Shown here: positions 1-7,611 of the stretch, piece by piece
Layout of the letters: every line of letters starts with the position of its first letter
Position numbering within the stretch: the first letter of the stretch is position 1
Origin: an uncultured Lachnospiraceae bacterium
Lineage (GTDB): Bacteria > Bacillota > Clostridia > Lachnospirales > Lachnospiraceae
NCBI GenBank assembly: GCA_944381535.1
Contig: CALWLN010000126.1
Span: 1 to 64,000 of the forward strand
Direction: 5' to 3'
DNA length: 64,000 bases
Position numbers and translations under genes: made by a program
Notes under the pieces: model-generated
Databases searched by the model: none
What the model saw: the letters and a program-made list of their open reading frames with translations, nothing else
Told to the model about the DNA's origin: nothing

Positions 1-34
1 TAATCTGTCGTATTTGTTCTTTTGCTACCGCCAT
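1..34 (-). CDS. Start of a putative IS256-family transposase (truncated by window edge)
   Basis: Only 11 residues are visible (MAVAKEQIRQI). The ATG at 34-32 is preceded by AAAAGGAG at a good distance. The sequence resembles the N terminus of IS256-family (mutator-type) transposases common in Lachnospiraceae, but this is recognition from a very short stretch. The frame runs off the left edge. The leader between the presumed inverted repeat and the ATG is also open in the same frame, which has no evident meaning. Confidence 0.35.
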   Translation of the reverse strand, partial: MAVAKEQIRQI

Positions 35-127
35 AATAATACTCCTTTTCAATGAGAAATGTGATATCTGTATTCTCACCAAAAAGGAGCCATTTTTTAC
101 CAAAGACACAAACTTTTTTACACTACC
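1..127 (-). mobile_element. End of an IS256-type insertion sequence (partial)
   Basis: The window opens inside what looks like the 5' end of an insertion sequence read on the minus strand. Near 104-127 the minus strand reads GTGTAAAAAAGTTTGTGTC, which resembles IS256-family terminal repeats. About 70 bases further on come a ribosome binding site and the start of an open frame. The other end lies outside the window, so the inverted repeat cannot be confirmed. The element abuts a broken regulator gene at about 130, which suggests it inserted there. Confidence 0.4.
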
Positions 128-129
128 TT

Positions 130-418
130 CCGTTGGAAAGAGACCGAACCTATATTTTCCTTTTCCGTAACCGGATACAGGTTCTATAATATCCGACTGT
201 ACCAAGTTGGAAAGAAATATTGATGCACCTGAACCTTTCAGTTCAAGCAGTTCCATAACAGCACTTCGTCAAAACCAAACTTTTCAAAAAGTCTATAAAT
301 ATGAACAGTCGTTTTTACAGAAAACTCTTTTCCTTTTTCGGAAAGTACACTTTCAATGTCCACTTTTTGTTTCTGAATGTCCACTTTTCTGGTTTTAATA
401 TCCACTTTTTCATCATTT
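130..418 (-). pseudogene. Remnant of an AlbA_2/ATP-binding transcriptional regulator (C-terminal part)
   Basis: Minus-strand translation gives two adjoining pieces in different frames. The first contains EKVDIESVLSEKG-like repeats and then VKTTVHIYRLFEKFGFDEV. The second contains VMELLELKGSGAS and then IIEPVSGYGKGKYRF. Together they match the C-terminal winged-helix region of putative DNA-binding/ATP-binding (AlbA_2, 'RecG-like') proteins of Clostridia. A deletion of roughly 11 bases between them breaks the frame, and the upstream part (418-490) has stops. The end is joined to the IS256-like terminus, so the gene was probably inactivated by insertion and then decayed. Confidence 0.6.
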
Positions 419-675
419 CAAAGTTCGTTTATATGAAGATTTTTGGCTTAACATAAAATTACAACCTCAACAAAATCATCTGCCGTATCGAATTTGGAGC
501 TACTGACTCCGGTCATCCGGAAATTCTTGACAAGGTGGAGCATAATCCTAAAAAACCAGGCTTTATATGCCTCCGGACCCCAGGATAATAAAAAGAAAGA
601 GCTGACCAGTGTATGTCACCGCTCTTCCTTCCTCTATAATAAATCTATTGCTTCTTACAGTTGCCTGAGGCATTG
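419..675. other. No supported gene
   Basis: Short open stretches exist on both strands but none has a convincing start site or a recognisable sequence. An imperfect AAGAGC...GCTCTT inverted repeat near 597-630 might be a weak hairpin. I see nothing else. Confidence 0.4.
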
Positions 676-1083
676 TCAGCAACACCCCAGGCAAACTTTA
701 CTTACGGTTTCAAAACTGCGTGTAAAAGAGTGGCAGTTCCGCCGTCTTATGTACGGGCTTACAGGTCTCTGCCACCTGACCGTGCTAGAGTGCCGGATAA
801 AATTTAATATATAGTCGAACATTTTCCCATCATCTTTCGTATCTGGATCTTTCTGTTCCGCCTTGATCAGCAATTCCTCTGGATCTACACCATACAGTTC
901 AGCCAGTGCCAGCAGATTATCCGCCGTGGGAAAGCATCTGCCTTTTTCCCACTTGTACACTGACTGAACTGACTCAAATTCCATGTAGCGCCGGACCTCT
1001 TCCACAGACAGTCCTCTTTCTATGCGGATCTGCCGCATGTTCTCTCCGCTCGCTTCCATATCATATCTAGGTCGTTTCTTCAT
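676..1083 (-). CDS. XRE-family helix-turn-helix regulator
   Basis: A protein of about 135 residues. Residues 16-70 form an XRE-type helix-turn-helix: IRIERGLSVEEVRRYM is followed by SVYKWEKGRCFPTADNLLAL. This is the small cytoplasmic regulator type seen in Clostridia mobile regions. I chose the ATG at 1083 because GGAGG lies just upstream; a longer ORF to 1128 adds residues without a binding site. The start overlaps the end of the upstream 72-residue gene by 17 bases, so the two are probably co-transcribed. The C-terminal 50 residues are rich in Arg and Cys and look unlike the family, so the end may have been altered by a frame change. A related broken copy lies at 7994-8125. Confidence 0.65.
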   Translation of the reverse strand: MKKRPRYDMEASGENMRQIRIERGLSVEEVRRYMEFESVQSVYKWEKGRCFPTADNLLALAELYGVDPEELLIKAEQKDPDTKDDGKMFDYILNFIRHSSTVRWQRPVSPYIRRRNCHSFTRSFETVSKVCLGCC

Positions 1084-1285
1084 AAGCCTCCGCCACCGTA
1101 ACCAACTCCGGGATCTTATCCTCGGCAAGTTTCAGCCCAAGTTCATCAGCACTCAGCGATCCCGTAACATATTTCCCGTCTCCAGTTTCAGCCGTTATAA
1201 AATGCGGGATACCGGCTTTCCGGCAGATATCGCTAACCTCCCGTATCTTTTCCATAAGTTCCTTCCTGATCTTTTCATCCGTCAT
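1067..1285 (-). CDS. Small hypothetical protein (72 aa)
   Basis: Open frame of 72 residues starting MTDEKIRKELMEKIREVSD, acidic and mostly helical, with no membrane segment and no family that I recognise. The ATG follows GAGAGG at a workable distance. It sits between the coiled-coil gene at 1339-1812 and the XRE regulator, overlaps the latter by 17 bases and is probably in the same transcript. Function unknown. The tight overlap with a regulator suggests an accessory or mobile-element origin. Confidence 0.45.
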   Translation of the reverse strand: MTDEKIRKELMEKIREVSDICRKAGIPHFITAETGDGKYVTGSLSADELGLKLAEDKIPELVTVAEAYEETT

Positions 1286-1338
1286 TTCTCTTTTCCTCTC
1301 TTTCTTTTGATCTCAGATTTCTGTTGCATCGGTACATA

Positions 1339-1812
1339 TTAATGCATGCCCGGTATGTGGCACTGCTCCAGCGCACGGTCGATTCGGGACTGGACTTTAC
1401 CCAGCTTTTCCCCGAACTGCTCCGCTGAGATTTCCCTATATCCGGCACCATTAAATACATATGCCGTGATACTTTTTTCCGTCATCTGCTTTCTCATATC
1501 CGGCACGAACAGCGGCATGGTAGCCAGCCGGACCGTACTGTCTTCTACGATAAGACATTCCATGCGACTTGCGTTCGCAGGATCCTTTGCTATGATGAGA
1601 AAATGCAATGTTTTCTCTCCCTGTACACAGGGCTCTTTCGCAAAACATTTTCCGATATAACCTGTGCGAAGTTTCTCGAATTTCTCCTCTTCAATCTTCT
1701 TTCGCCGGGTAACCAGTTCTGACAATTCCTGGTCTAAGCCGCGGTTCATTTTCTCCTTTTGCCTCTCAATCTTTTCGATATCCTTTTTGATCTTTTTTAA
1801 ATTATTTTTCAT
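1339..1812 (-). CDS. Hypothetical protein with N-terminal coiled coil (157 aa)
   Basis: Residues 1-50 are strongly charged with Lys/Glu heptad character (KKIKKDIEKIERQKEKM), predicting a coiled coil. The remainder (FLIIAKDPANASRMECLIVED and so on) looks like a small alpha/beta domain. There is no signal peptide or membrane segment. The ATG at 1812 follows AAAGGAG within a purine-rich leader. It probably begins a three-gene minus-strand cluster with the 72-residue protein and the XRE regulator. I do not recognise the family. Confidence 0.5.
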   Translation of the reverse strand: MKNNLKKIKKDIEKIERQKEKMNRGLDQELSELVTRRKKIEEEKFEKLRTGYIGKCFAKEPCVQGEKTLHFLIIAKDPANASRMECLIVEDSTVRLATMPLFVPDMRKQMTEKSITAYVFNGAGYREISAEQFGEKLGKVQSRIDRALEQCHIPGMH

Positions 1813-1891
1813 CTCCGCTCCGTCTCCTTTCGTCTGGTTTATACTGCCTGATTATGCCGGATAGCTTCAAATCAGGTCGCAATCAGAGCCA

Positions 1892-1994
1892 GCCGCAGGC
1901 CCGCTATCGCACCGGCCGATTTTGTTGAATCTCATTTCTACCCATAACATCCTCCTTACCATACAGATATCAATACTCGTTCCATGAATCCTAC
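1892..1994. repeat. 103-bp dispersed repeat, copy 1
   Basis: This segment aligns without gaps to 4535-4637, with about 88 of 103 positions identical by eye and most differences transitions. Read on the minus strand it has a good Shine-Dalgarno (AAGGAGG, 1957-1951) followed by ATG and a short frame, MGRNEIQQNRPVR, that stops. It lies upstream of the minus-strand gene at 1339-1812, just as copy 2 lies upstream of the gene at 3065-4456. It may be the 5' end of a lost gene or part of a small mobile unit. Confidence 0.75.
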
Positions 1995-2228
1995 GACCAG
2001 AACGAATGCCTCCACAACACTTGCCCCCTTTCGTGATTATTTCCTCTATTATGTCAGATTGATTTCATGACTTTCCACTTATATATAGAGTTCTTTCGCA
2101 GTATAACGCTATTTATTTCCATGCAGCAGACTTTCACACGATATCCATCGTTCTCTGCTCGCCGTTCGATTTATAGATATTTAAATATTTCTATATTTAC
2201 AGGACGTTTTTTGTCGTACGATATTGTA
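1995..2228. other. Non-coding spacer
   Basis: AT-rich spacer between the repeat and the toxin-antitoxin promoter. No gene, tRNA or clear hairpin is visible. Confidence 0.4.
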
Positions 2229-2257
2229 TTGATGTTTTCGCTCAATCCGTGTATAAT
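2229..2257 (+). promoter_or_regulatory. Sigma-A type promoter of the Phd/PIN toxin-antitoxin operon
   Basis: TTGATG at 2229-2234 and TATAAT at 2252-2257 are separated by exactly 17 bases, close to the vegetative consensus. It lies 43 bases upstream of the antitoxin ATG at 2300. Confidence 0.75.
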
Positions 2258-2269
2258 AACCAATATACA
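2250..2269 (+). promoter_or_regulatory. Putative autoregulatory operator of the antitoxin
   Basis: The inverted repeat TGTATA-N8-TATACA overlaps the -10 box. Phd/YefM-type antitoxins typically repress their own promoter through such palindromes. The site is inferred from symmetry and position only. Confidence 0.45.
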
Positions 2270-2299
2270 AAGCATACCCCGAACAAAGGAGGGATCCGT

Positions 2300-2521
2300 A
2301 TGATCGTTACTGCAACCGAATTTAAAACCAACCTTGGAAAATATCTGGAAATGGCAGCGTCCCAGGATATTTTCATTACTAAGAATGGAAAAAACATTGC
2401 CCGCCTCACCAGCCCCGCTGTCAATAAGCTGGCGCTCTTGGACGATCTGGCAGGCATTGTACCGCAGGATCAGGCAATGGATGAAAATACTATACGAGAG
2501 GAGCGGCTGTCCAGACAATGA
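2300..2521 (+). CDS. Type II antitoxin, Phd/YefM family
   Basis: A 73-residue protein. Residues 1-45 (MIVTATEFKTNLGKYLEMA, then ITKNGKNIARL) match the Phd/YefM DNA-binding fold, in which 'A-T-E-F-K' and 'I-T-K-N-G-K' are typical. The C terminus (DENTIREERLSRQ) is the expected flexible toxin-binding tail. The start at 2300 is set by AAAGGAGG eight bases upstream; a longer ORF from 2249 lacks a site and overlaps the promoter. The stop overlaps the toxin start (ATGA). It should neutralise the PIN toxin and repress the operon. Confidence 0.85.
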   Translation: MIVTATEFKTNLGKYLEMAASQDIFITKNGKNIARLTSPAVNKLALLDDLAGIVPQDQAMDENTIREERLSRQ

Positions 2522-2925
2522 GAATACTGATCGATACCAATGTCATTCTGGATATTATCCAGAAACGGGAACCATTCTTCGCAGATTCCTACCAGGCGCT
2601 CCGTAAGGCCATAGAAACCGATGCGGAATGTCTGCTCTCCGCGTCCGCCGCCACGGATATTTTCTATATACTCCGCAAGGCGTTCCAGTCCGCCCAAAAG
2701 GCAAAGGAGCGGATCGAGCAGCTTTCCCAGATCGTCACCTTTGCTGACGTACAGGGTGTGGATATTCATACCGCTCTCATGCGCTCCATGCCGGACTTTG
2801 AGGATGCGGTTGTGGATGCCGTGGCGGAGCGGAACGGTGCAAGTTATATCCTCACAAGGAATATCAAAGACTTTGCCGGTTCCTCCGTTCCAGCGATCAC
2901 ACCGACCGGATTTTTGAAAAAATAA
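2518..2925 (+). CDS. PIN-domain toxin (VapC-like ribonuclease)
   Basis: 135 residues. The N terminus RILIDTNVILDII carries the first catalytic aspartate of PIN nucleases. The conserved Ser/Ala-Thr-Asp and DFEDAVVDAVAE segment (about residues 92-104) and the late LTRNIKDFAG (about 111-121) supply further acidic metal ligands. PIN toxins cleave RNA, often tRNA or rRNA, in the cytoplasm with Mg2+. The gene is coupled to the antitoxin by a 4-base overlap and is followed by an intrinsic terminator, so the pair is a self-contained operon. Phd paired with PIN (rather than Doc) is a common mix in Clostridia. Confidence 0.85.
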   Translation: MRILIDTNVILDIIQKREPFFADSYQALRKAIETDAECLLSASAATDIFYILRKAFQSAQKAKERIEQLSQIVTFADVQGVDIHTALMRSMPDFEDAVVDAVAERNGASYILTRNIKDFAGSSVPAITPTGFLKK

Positions 2926-2928
2926 AGG

Positions 2929-2961
2929 ATACTGCCGCTTTTATAGGGCGGCTGTATTTTT
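2929..2961 (+). terminator. Intrinsic terminator after the toxin gene
   Basis: ATACtGCCGC pairs with GCGGCtGTAT around a loop of nine bases, followed by a T run (TTTTT). Confidence 0.75.
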
Positions 2962-3058
2962 ATCCCCACCGTCCGCCTTTGCGGGCAGTAATCTCCGCAT
3001 GGCACCGTTTGCATAATGCCATAAGATCATTTCCCGCATGGGTTCTGCCCGTATATGT
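2960..3058 (-). pseudogene. C-terminal fragment of an HNH endonuclease
   Basis: The minus strand reads TGRTHAGNDLMALCKRCHAE and then ITARKGGRWG followed by a stop. This is the typical end of HNH nucleases (N-L-M-A-L-C-K-x-C-H with a C-terminal GGRWG). No start codon or N-terminal half is present; the upstream sequence is occupied by the 3' end of the next gene. The fragment is therefore a remnant. Confidence 0.6.
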
Positions 3059-3064
3059 GCGTTC

Positions 3065-4456
3065 CTAGAATCCGAATACCGCTTCCCGCAGCTCCCGGTT
3101 CGCCACCAGCGCCATGTACCTGCGGAGCGTCACCTTTGACGCTGCCCTTCCGGCCTCCTCCATCTCCGGGTCATGGATCATCGCGTCATAAATGCTCCAC
3201 AACGCAAGATACCGCCTGTCCGTTAAATGCTCCAGTGTTTCTTCGAAAAAATCCGCAAAGGTAAAGAGGAGGTAATAATTTTTATCCGCATACGCCATGA
3301 TCTCCAATATCCATTTCAGCGGCTCCCCGACAGACGGCTCCGCTTCCATCATGTGATCATATCTGCCTCTCAAGTCCGCAAACCACTGCTCCAGTTCCAC
3401 CGAGAACCGAATATGGCCGTCATCCTTCCAAAACGGGATCATATCATCCTGAGCCACACGCAGATACTCTGCCGTTGGGATGGACGCCGCCTCCTGCCTG
3501 TCTTCCAGGAGTTCCCAGATCCTCCTCTTTTCCGCCACATCCCTGACCTTGTCCCACAGCTCCCAGAAATCCTTTCCATAGGCTTCTGCCAGGACCTTGA
3601 CCACATAGGCCGGCGCGTCCGACAACGCAGCCCAGAATAAGACCGCCTTCAGGTTCTCATCTTCTTCATTGACCCGAAATGGTCTTTCCTTGCACGCATA
3701 ATATACACGAAGCCGCTCCAGGATAAGCGCAAGCTGTTCCTCTCCGTCCTCTCCCCCTTTTTCCCGGAAGCTTCTGACAGCCTTCTTCAGTCTTCTTACA
3801 CAGTCAAAGAAATTTGTTTTATCTTTGTCCCTTTTCTCCTCTTCTCCGCCTGACCACTCTTCGATCTTCTGAAGGACCGCATCCGTACCGTTCTGGACAG
3901 CTTCGATCTCACAGTATCCAATCACTCCATATACACCACACATGATTTCTTCCCAGTCCCAGTTCTCCATCCCGCTTTCTCCTTGCTCATGGATGGCCTC
4001 AAAAAGCTTCCAGGGATCTCTAACCTGGAACGGATACTGTTCCCCAAACAGATGATTGAGCCAGCCTATGACACTTCCCGATGTTACTGGCTCACCATCG
4101 ACTGTTGCAATGGCAGGCCCGTCAAGATAGATTGTTTCCAGGACGTACGCCGCAACTACAACCCGGCGGAACTGCCGCCAGCCGATCTTCCCACTCCAGA
4201 CATGGCAGTTCTCTAAGCTCAGTCCGGCATTCTCCCATATCTCATCTTCAAAATAGTTATAGAAAAAATCCATTCCATGCTCATGGATGGACGCTTTTTT
4301 GATGAGACACACCTCCTTGTCATACAGCTCTACCTTCTTAAGTTCCATCATCCCGCCCGCCTGGAACAGCTTCTCCACGCGTTCCTGAAATTCCGCCTGT
4401 TTCTCCTCCGGGATTTTAGACCCAGCTTTCTGAAACAGCCCCGCAAATGTTCCCAT
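3065..4456 (-). CDS. Uncharacterised protein (463 aa)
   Basis: A long intact frame beginning MGTFAGLFQKAGSKIPEEK. It is acidic and rich in Trp and aromatic residues, with helical stretches, and lacks a signal peptide or transmembrane segment. The ATG at 4456 is preceded by AAAGGGG about 11 bases upstream; the ORF extends further but without a better site. I do not recognise the family. Because the gene sits among remnants of mobile DNA, next to a toxin-antitoxin pair and downstream of a repeat copy, it may be an accessory gene such as an immunity or defence component, but nothing in the sequence proves this. Confidence 0.6.
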   Translation of the reverse strand: MGTFAGLFQKAGSKIPEEKQAEFQERVEKLFQAGGMMELKKVELYDKEVCLIKKASIHEHGMDFFYNYFEDEIWENAGLSLENCHVWSGKIGWRQFRRVVVAAYVLETIYLDGPAIATVDGEPVTSGSVIGWLNHLFGEQYPFQVRDPWKLFEAIHEQGESGMENWDWEEIMCGVYGVIGYCEIEAVQNGTDAVLQKIEEWSGGEEEKRDKDKTNFFDCVRRLKKAVRSFREKGGEDGEEQLALILERLRVYYACKERPFRVNEEDENLKAVLFWAALSDAPAYVVKVLAEAYGKDFWELWDKVRDVAEKRRIWELLEDRQEAASIPTAEYLRVAQDDMIPFWKDDGHIRFSVELEQWFADLRGRYDHMMEAEPSVGEPLKWILEIMAYADKNYYLLFTFADFFEETLEHLTDRRYLALWSIYDAMIHDPEMEEAGRAASKVTLRRYMALVANRELREAVFGF

Positions 4457-4534
4457 GTGCCATGCATCCCCTTTCCGTTTTTTACAGGATAGCAAACCTA
4501 TCGCTGGTTGTCATTGAACCTGTGGTTCAAAATA

Positions 4535-4637
4535 GCTGCAGGTGCGCTGCCGCATCGGCTGATTTTGTTGGATCTCATTTCTGTCCACAACATCCCCCTT
4601 ACCATACAGACACCGATACTCGTTCCATGAATCCTAC
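4535..4637. repeat. 103-bp dispersed repeat, copy 2
   Basis: Ungapped match to 1892-1994. On the minus strand it has an AAGGGGG ribosome-binding-like stretch and a GTG-started frame of 25 codons (starting MDRNEIQQNQPMRQ) that then stops. It lies just upstream of the 463-residue gene. See copy 1. Confidence 0.75.
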
Positions 4638-4654
4638 AAAGACAAATATGCGTT

Positions 4655-4843
4655 TTGAAAATGAGAGTAACGGAAACAGCAAAGGCGAATAACCCGAATC
4701 CGTTCCGTTATCTGGTCCATGTCCTGACGGTTTTGAAAGACCATCAGGACGATATGGATTACTGCTTTATTGAAGAACTGCTTCCCTGGTCAGATCAGTT
4801 ACCGGAGATCTGCCGGAGCAAGTCTAAAACAACAAACGTGTAA
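4655..4843 (+). pseudogene. IS66-family transposase remnant (C terminus of TnpC)
   Basis: The translation VTETAKANNPNPFRYLVHVL and then IEELLPWSDQLPEICR matches the extreme C terminus of IS66 TnpC, where 'ETAKANGLNPYKYL' and 'LLPWS..LPE' are standard. The DDE catalytic domain, tnpA and tnpB are absent. The methionines in this frame have no ribosome binding site, so this is dead DNA marking an old IS66 insertion or deletion. Confidence 0.7.
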
Positions 4844-5083
4844 GGTGTAAGGTAGCCGCCGGAAAAACAACTCAAATGCATAGTTCTCGCGCTGTTCCCT
4901 ATATTCTCTTAGTTCTCTTTCTGCTTCATAATATTTATCTTCGACATCTTTATATTCCGCATCTCATTACTTATCACAATATCTTTTTGTAATTGTCTGC
5001 CAGCTGTACTTCACATTTCTAAAACACAACCACTGCAAAGCGTGATGTACGTAACGGAGAACTGTAAACCGAATAGGAATCGA
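4844..5083 (-). other. Decayed coding sequence, not identified
   Basis: The minus strand from about 4950 to 4850 stays open as a very charged helical stretch (YYEAERELREYREQRENYAF), preceded in another frame by KDIVISNEM. It lacks a start, is broken by stops and matches nothing I can name. It is probably a gene remnant. Confidence 0.25.
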
Positions 5084-5121
5084 ACACAGCCCACAGATTC
5101 AAATGAGTCTGTGGGCTGTGT
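5084..5121 (-). terminator. Hairpin terminator downstream of the sigma factor gene
   Basis: A perfect 14-bp stem (ACACAGCCCACAGA / TCTGTGGGCTGTGT) with a 10-base loop lies three bases past the sigma gene stop. The plus-strand side carries TTTTT and the minus side only a short T stretch, so it may act in both directions. Confidence 0.65.
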
Positions 5122-5123
5122 TT

Positions 5124-6788
5124 TTATCCATTTGGTACGATAATGGTTGTCAGCGATTTTTTCTGTTCTTCGGTCGGGCGTTTTAGTTTTCCATTATTTA
5201 CAAGCTCTTTCATGCAATGTAAAATGAACCAGCCATCCGAAAAGAAAATGTATTGAAGTCCAAATTTTTGCATTTTATGCAAGTGTTTCGGCGTTTCATT
5301 CAGAACCGCTTTGACAAATGGTTCTTTCTTTGTTTTAAATTCAGCCCAATGCCTTTTTTTAATGCGGTCACCGATTGCAATAAGCTCATTTTTAATATCT
5401 GTATTTTTAAGCCAAACAATTTGAAGGGCGGTTTTGAACATGCCGTTATAATCGCCGTTTGTTTTTATTATTCCATTTTCTGCAAGGAATGTGTATTCAT
5501 CTTCTGAAAGCAGACCGCTCCGCTCTCTCGAAAACAATGATAATACACGATTGGCTATATCAATATAATTATCCTTTACCCTCCCAGCTGACCATTCTGA
5601 ATCAATCTGCCACAAGATATAATCCTTATTTCCGTTCCAACATGGCCCGCAAAAATGCAGCATACTTTCAAAATACATGGGCAGCTTCACGTTCGGCGCC
5701 GCAACCGATGCGTAACAGATATTATGTCCGCCGTCAGGACGTATAGTAGCAACTTCATCAAAGGAAATACTTTTATCCATCAGACTTTCACCGCTGAGCG
5801 CCGCAACATACGGAATCAGCGACCACAGGATAAAATTATCATCCGCACGTTCCTCAGTCGTCAATATAATTGGCTTGTCAGTCTGACCGCAGATAATACG
5901 CGGGTCTCTCAAAATCCCACTGTTTGTCAGCTCATCAAACAACTCGTTTGCAAACAGCTTTGCCGCTTGGTTATACATTTCGTCCTTTAATTCAATCAAC
6001 TCATTACTTGCTTCATCCAGCAGGATATTACATAGATACTTGCCGCTTTTTTCTGTCAAAAAGCCGTATTCGGCAAGATACTCCGCCTCGCTCTCCACAT
6101 AAACCGGCGAAACCCCGAGATTATCTGCAATTTCACCTACTGTTTTTGCTCCTTTCCACACGGAATACACAATGTTTTGGGACAACGTACTGCGAAAGAA
6201 ATTGCTGTTCGCTCCCTTTGTTCCGGGGGAACCGTTTGTTCCGCAAAGTTCAAATTGGATAGGATTAAATTTGAGTTCACCTGTTTGTCTCATGGTATCC
6301 ATTCCTTTCTTCAAGTCTTTTTTTGCTTCAAACAGATGCCATTTGACCGTACCGAGAGGAATACCCATTTCATCTGCGATTGCTTCCTGCTTTTTGTTTT
6401 CAAAATAGTAGGCAATCACAATTCGTCGTTGCAGTTTTGAAAGATACGCAATTTCTCTGTGCAGACGGTCGGTAGTTTCCTTTTCGATGATACTGTCTGC
6501 AGTATCGTTGCCTGACGGTAACAGTTCGGCAAAGTCGTCAATCGGAACACCCATTGTGGTTTTCACTTTTCCACGATAATAATTGGCAAGGGTATTGTGT
6601 GCTACCGTCCATATAAATTTATCGGGAGATTCAATGTCTTCTCTGCAAAGAAGCGCATGAAATACTTTCAACACAATTTCCTGCATCAAGTCCTCTGCAT
6701 CCTGTAAATTAGTGCATCGTTTCAAAGCAAATCCATATATGGGTTTCAGATATTCTGTTGTAATTTTCTCGGCTTGTTCTCGTTTCAT
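5124..6788 (-). CDS. ECF-like sigma-70 factor with a long C-terminal extension (554 aa)
   Basis: Residues 1-90 hold the sigma region 2 helices (YLKPIYGFALKRC, DAEDLMQEIVLKVF). Residues 110-165 hold region 4 (LSKLQRRIVIAYYFENK, then IADEMGIPLGTVKWHLFEAK). These proteins direct RNA polymerase to alternative promoters. A further 380 residues follow, beginning with a winged-helix-like stretch (TVGEIADNLGVSPVYVE, about 215-260) and continuing with an unknown, probably ligand-sensing domain. Usual ECF factors have about 170-200 residues, so this is an extended type. I chose ATG 6788 because AAGGAG lies nine bases upstream; the GTG at 6815 has none. No anti-sigma gene is adjacent. An IS200-like element ends about 80 bases upstream and may have displaced the promoter. 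Confidence 0.8.
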   Translation of the reverse strand: MKREQAEKITTEYLKPIYGFALKRCTNLQDAEDLMQEIVLKVFHALLCREDIESPDKFIWTVAHNTLANYYRGKVKTTMGVPIDDFAELLPSGNDTADSIIEKETTDRLHREIAYLSKLQRRIVIAYYFENKKQEAIADEMGIPLGTVKWHLFEAKKDLKKGMDTMRQTGELKFNPIQFELCGTNGSPGTKGANSNFFRSTLSQNIVYSVWKGAKTVGEIADNLGVSPVYVESEAEYLAEYGFLTEKSGKYLCNILLDEASNELIELKDEMYNQAAKLFANELFDELTNSGILRDPRIICGQTDKPIILTTEERADDNFILWSLIPYVAALSGESLMDKSISFDEVATIRPDGGHNICYASVAAPNVKLPMYFESMLHFCGPCWNGNKDYILWQIDSEWSAGRVKDNYIDIANRVLSLFSRERSGLLSEDEYTFLAENGIIKTNGDYNGMFKTALQIVWLKNTDIKNELIAIGDRIKKRHWAEFKTKKEPFVKAVLNETPKHLHKMQKFGLQYIFFSDGWFILHCMKELVNNGKLKRPTEEQKKSLTTIIVPNG

Positions 6789-6869
6789 CTGTTTGATCTC
6801 CTTGAAAGCTTTCACTCATATAGACACAGAAGCAGAAGAAAGGTTGGAACTTTATACAAAATAAATCAT

Positions 6870-6892
6870 AACCACCCGTCCAACGGGTGGTT
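6870..6892. repeat. Right-end hairpin of the IS200-like element
   Basis: AACCACCCGT and ACGGGTGGTT form a perfect 10-bp stem with a 3-base loop. It lies downstream of tnpA. Confidence 0.7.
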
Positions 6893-7055
6893 TGCTCTAG
6901 GGCTATAAGCCCTTGTTGCTAGGCAGCGTCTCAAGGCGCTGGCTTTCTCTTTAAGCTATCAGAAATATGTTTACACATATTTCTGACAGCCCCGTTCAAG
7001 CCTAATTGCTCTTGACTCGTCGCTACCCCTTAAGGGGTATTGTTACTACTTACCC

Positions 7056-7511
7056 TTAACCCTTAAAAGGGTCGTCATACTCTTTCGTGTTTAACCTATC
7101 CATTGCTATATCATGTTTTTCCTGGTCTTGAATATATTTCTTTATGGTAGCTTCATTTAATCCTACCGTACTTACATAATATCCTTCTGCCCAGAAATGG
7201 CGGTTCCCAAATTTGTACTTTAAGTTTGCGTGTTTGTCAAATATCATCAGTGCACTTTTTCCTTTTAAATATCCCATAAAAGATGAGATACTTATCTTTG
7301 GTGGGATACTCACCAACATATGAATATGGTCTGGCATAAGATGTCCTTCTAATATTTCGACTCCTTTGTAACTACAAAGCTGCTTGATTATATCTCTGAT
7401 ATCTTCTTTGTATTGATTATATATTATTTTTCGTCTATACTTTGGAGTGAAGACGATGTGATATTTGCACATCCATTTTGTATGTGCGAGTGCATACTCT
7501 TTCTTCGCCAT
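7056..7511 (-). CDS. tnpA: IS200/IS605-family Y1 transposase TnpA
   Basis: 151 residues. The HUH motif is HIHML (about residue 64, after EGHLMPD). The Y1 catalytic tyrosine region is in AEGYYVSTVG, followed by a C-terminal helix KKYIQDQEKHD. The start at 7511 is set by AAAGGAAAGG just upstream; the ORF track extends further without a site. The enzyme nicks and rejoins single-stranded DNA at hairpin-guided sites. The length and all motifs are intact, so the copy could be active. Confidence 0.92.
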   Translation of the reverse strand: MAKKEYALAHTKWMCKYHIVFTPKYRRKIIYNQYKEDIRDIIKQLCSYKGVEILEGHLMPDHIHMLVSIPPKISISSFMGYLKGKSALMIFDKHANLKYKFGNRHFWAEGYYVSTVGLNEATIKKYIQDQEKHDIAMDRLNTKEYDDPFKG

Positions 7512-7594
7512 GATTACCTTTCCTTTCTGCAATATAAGCTTGAACAACTTTATTGTAACAGGAAAGGTAATTTTTTTGTATAACAATCGACGCG

Positions 7595-7611
7595 CACCCG
7601 CATAGCGGGTG
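7595..7611. repeat. Left-end hairpin of the IS200-like element
   Basis: CACCCGC-ATA-GCGGGTG, upstream of tnpA; shares the CACCC/GGGTGG core of the right-end hairpin. Confidence 0.65.

Noticed and set aside
494..814. 106-residue plus-strand open frame
   Set aside because: No ribosome binding site or recognisable sequence; overlaps the XRE gene on the other strand.
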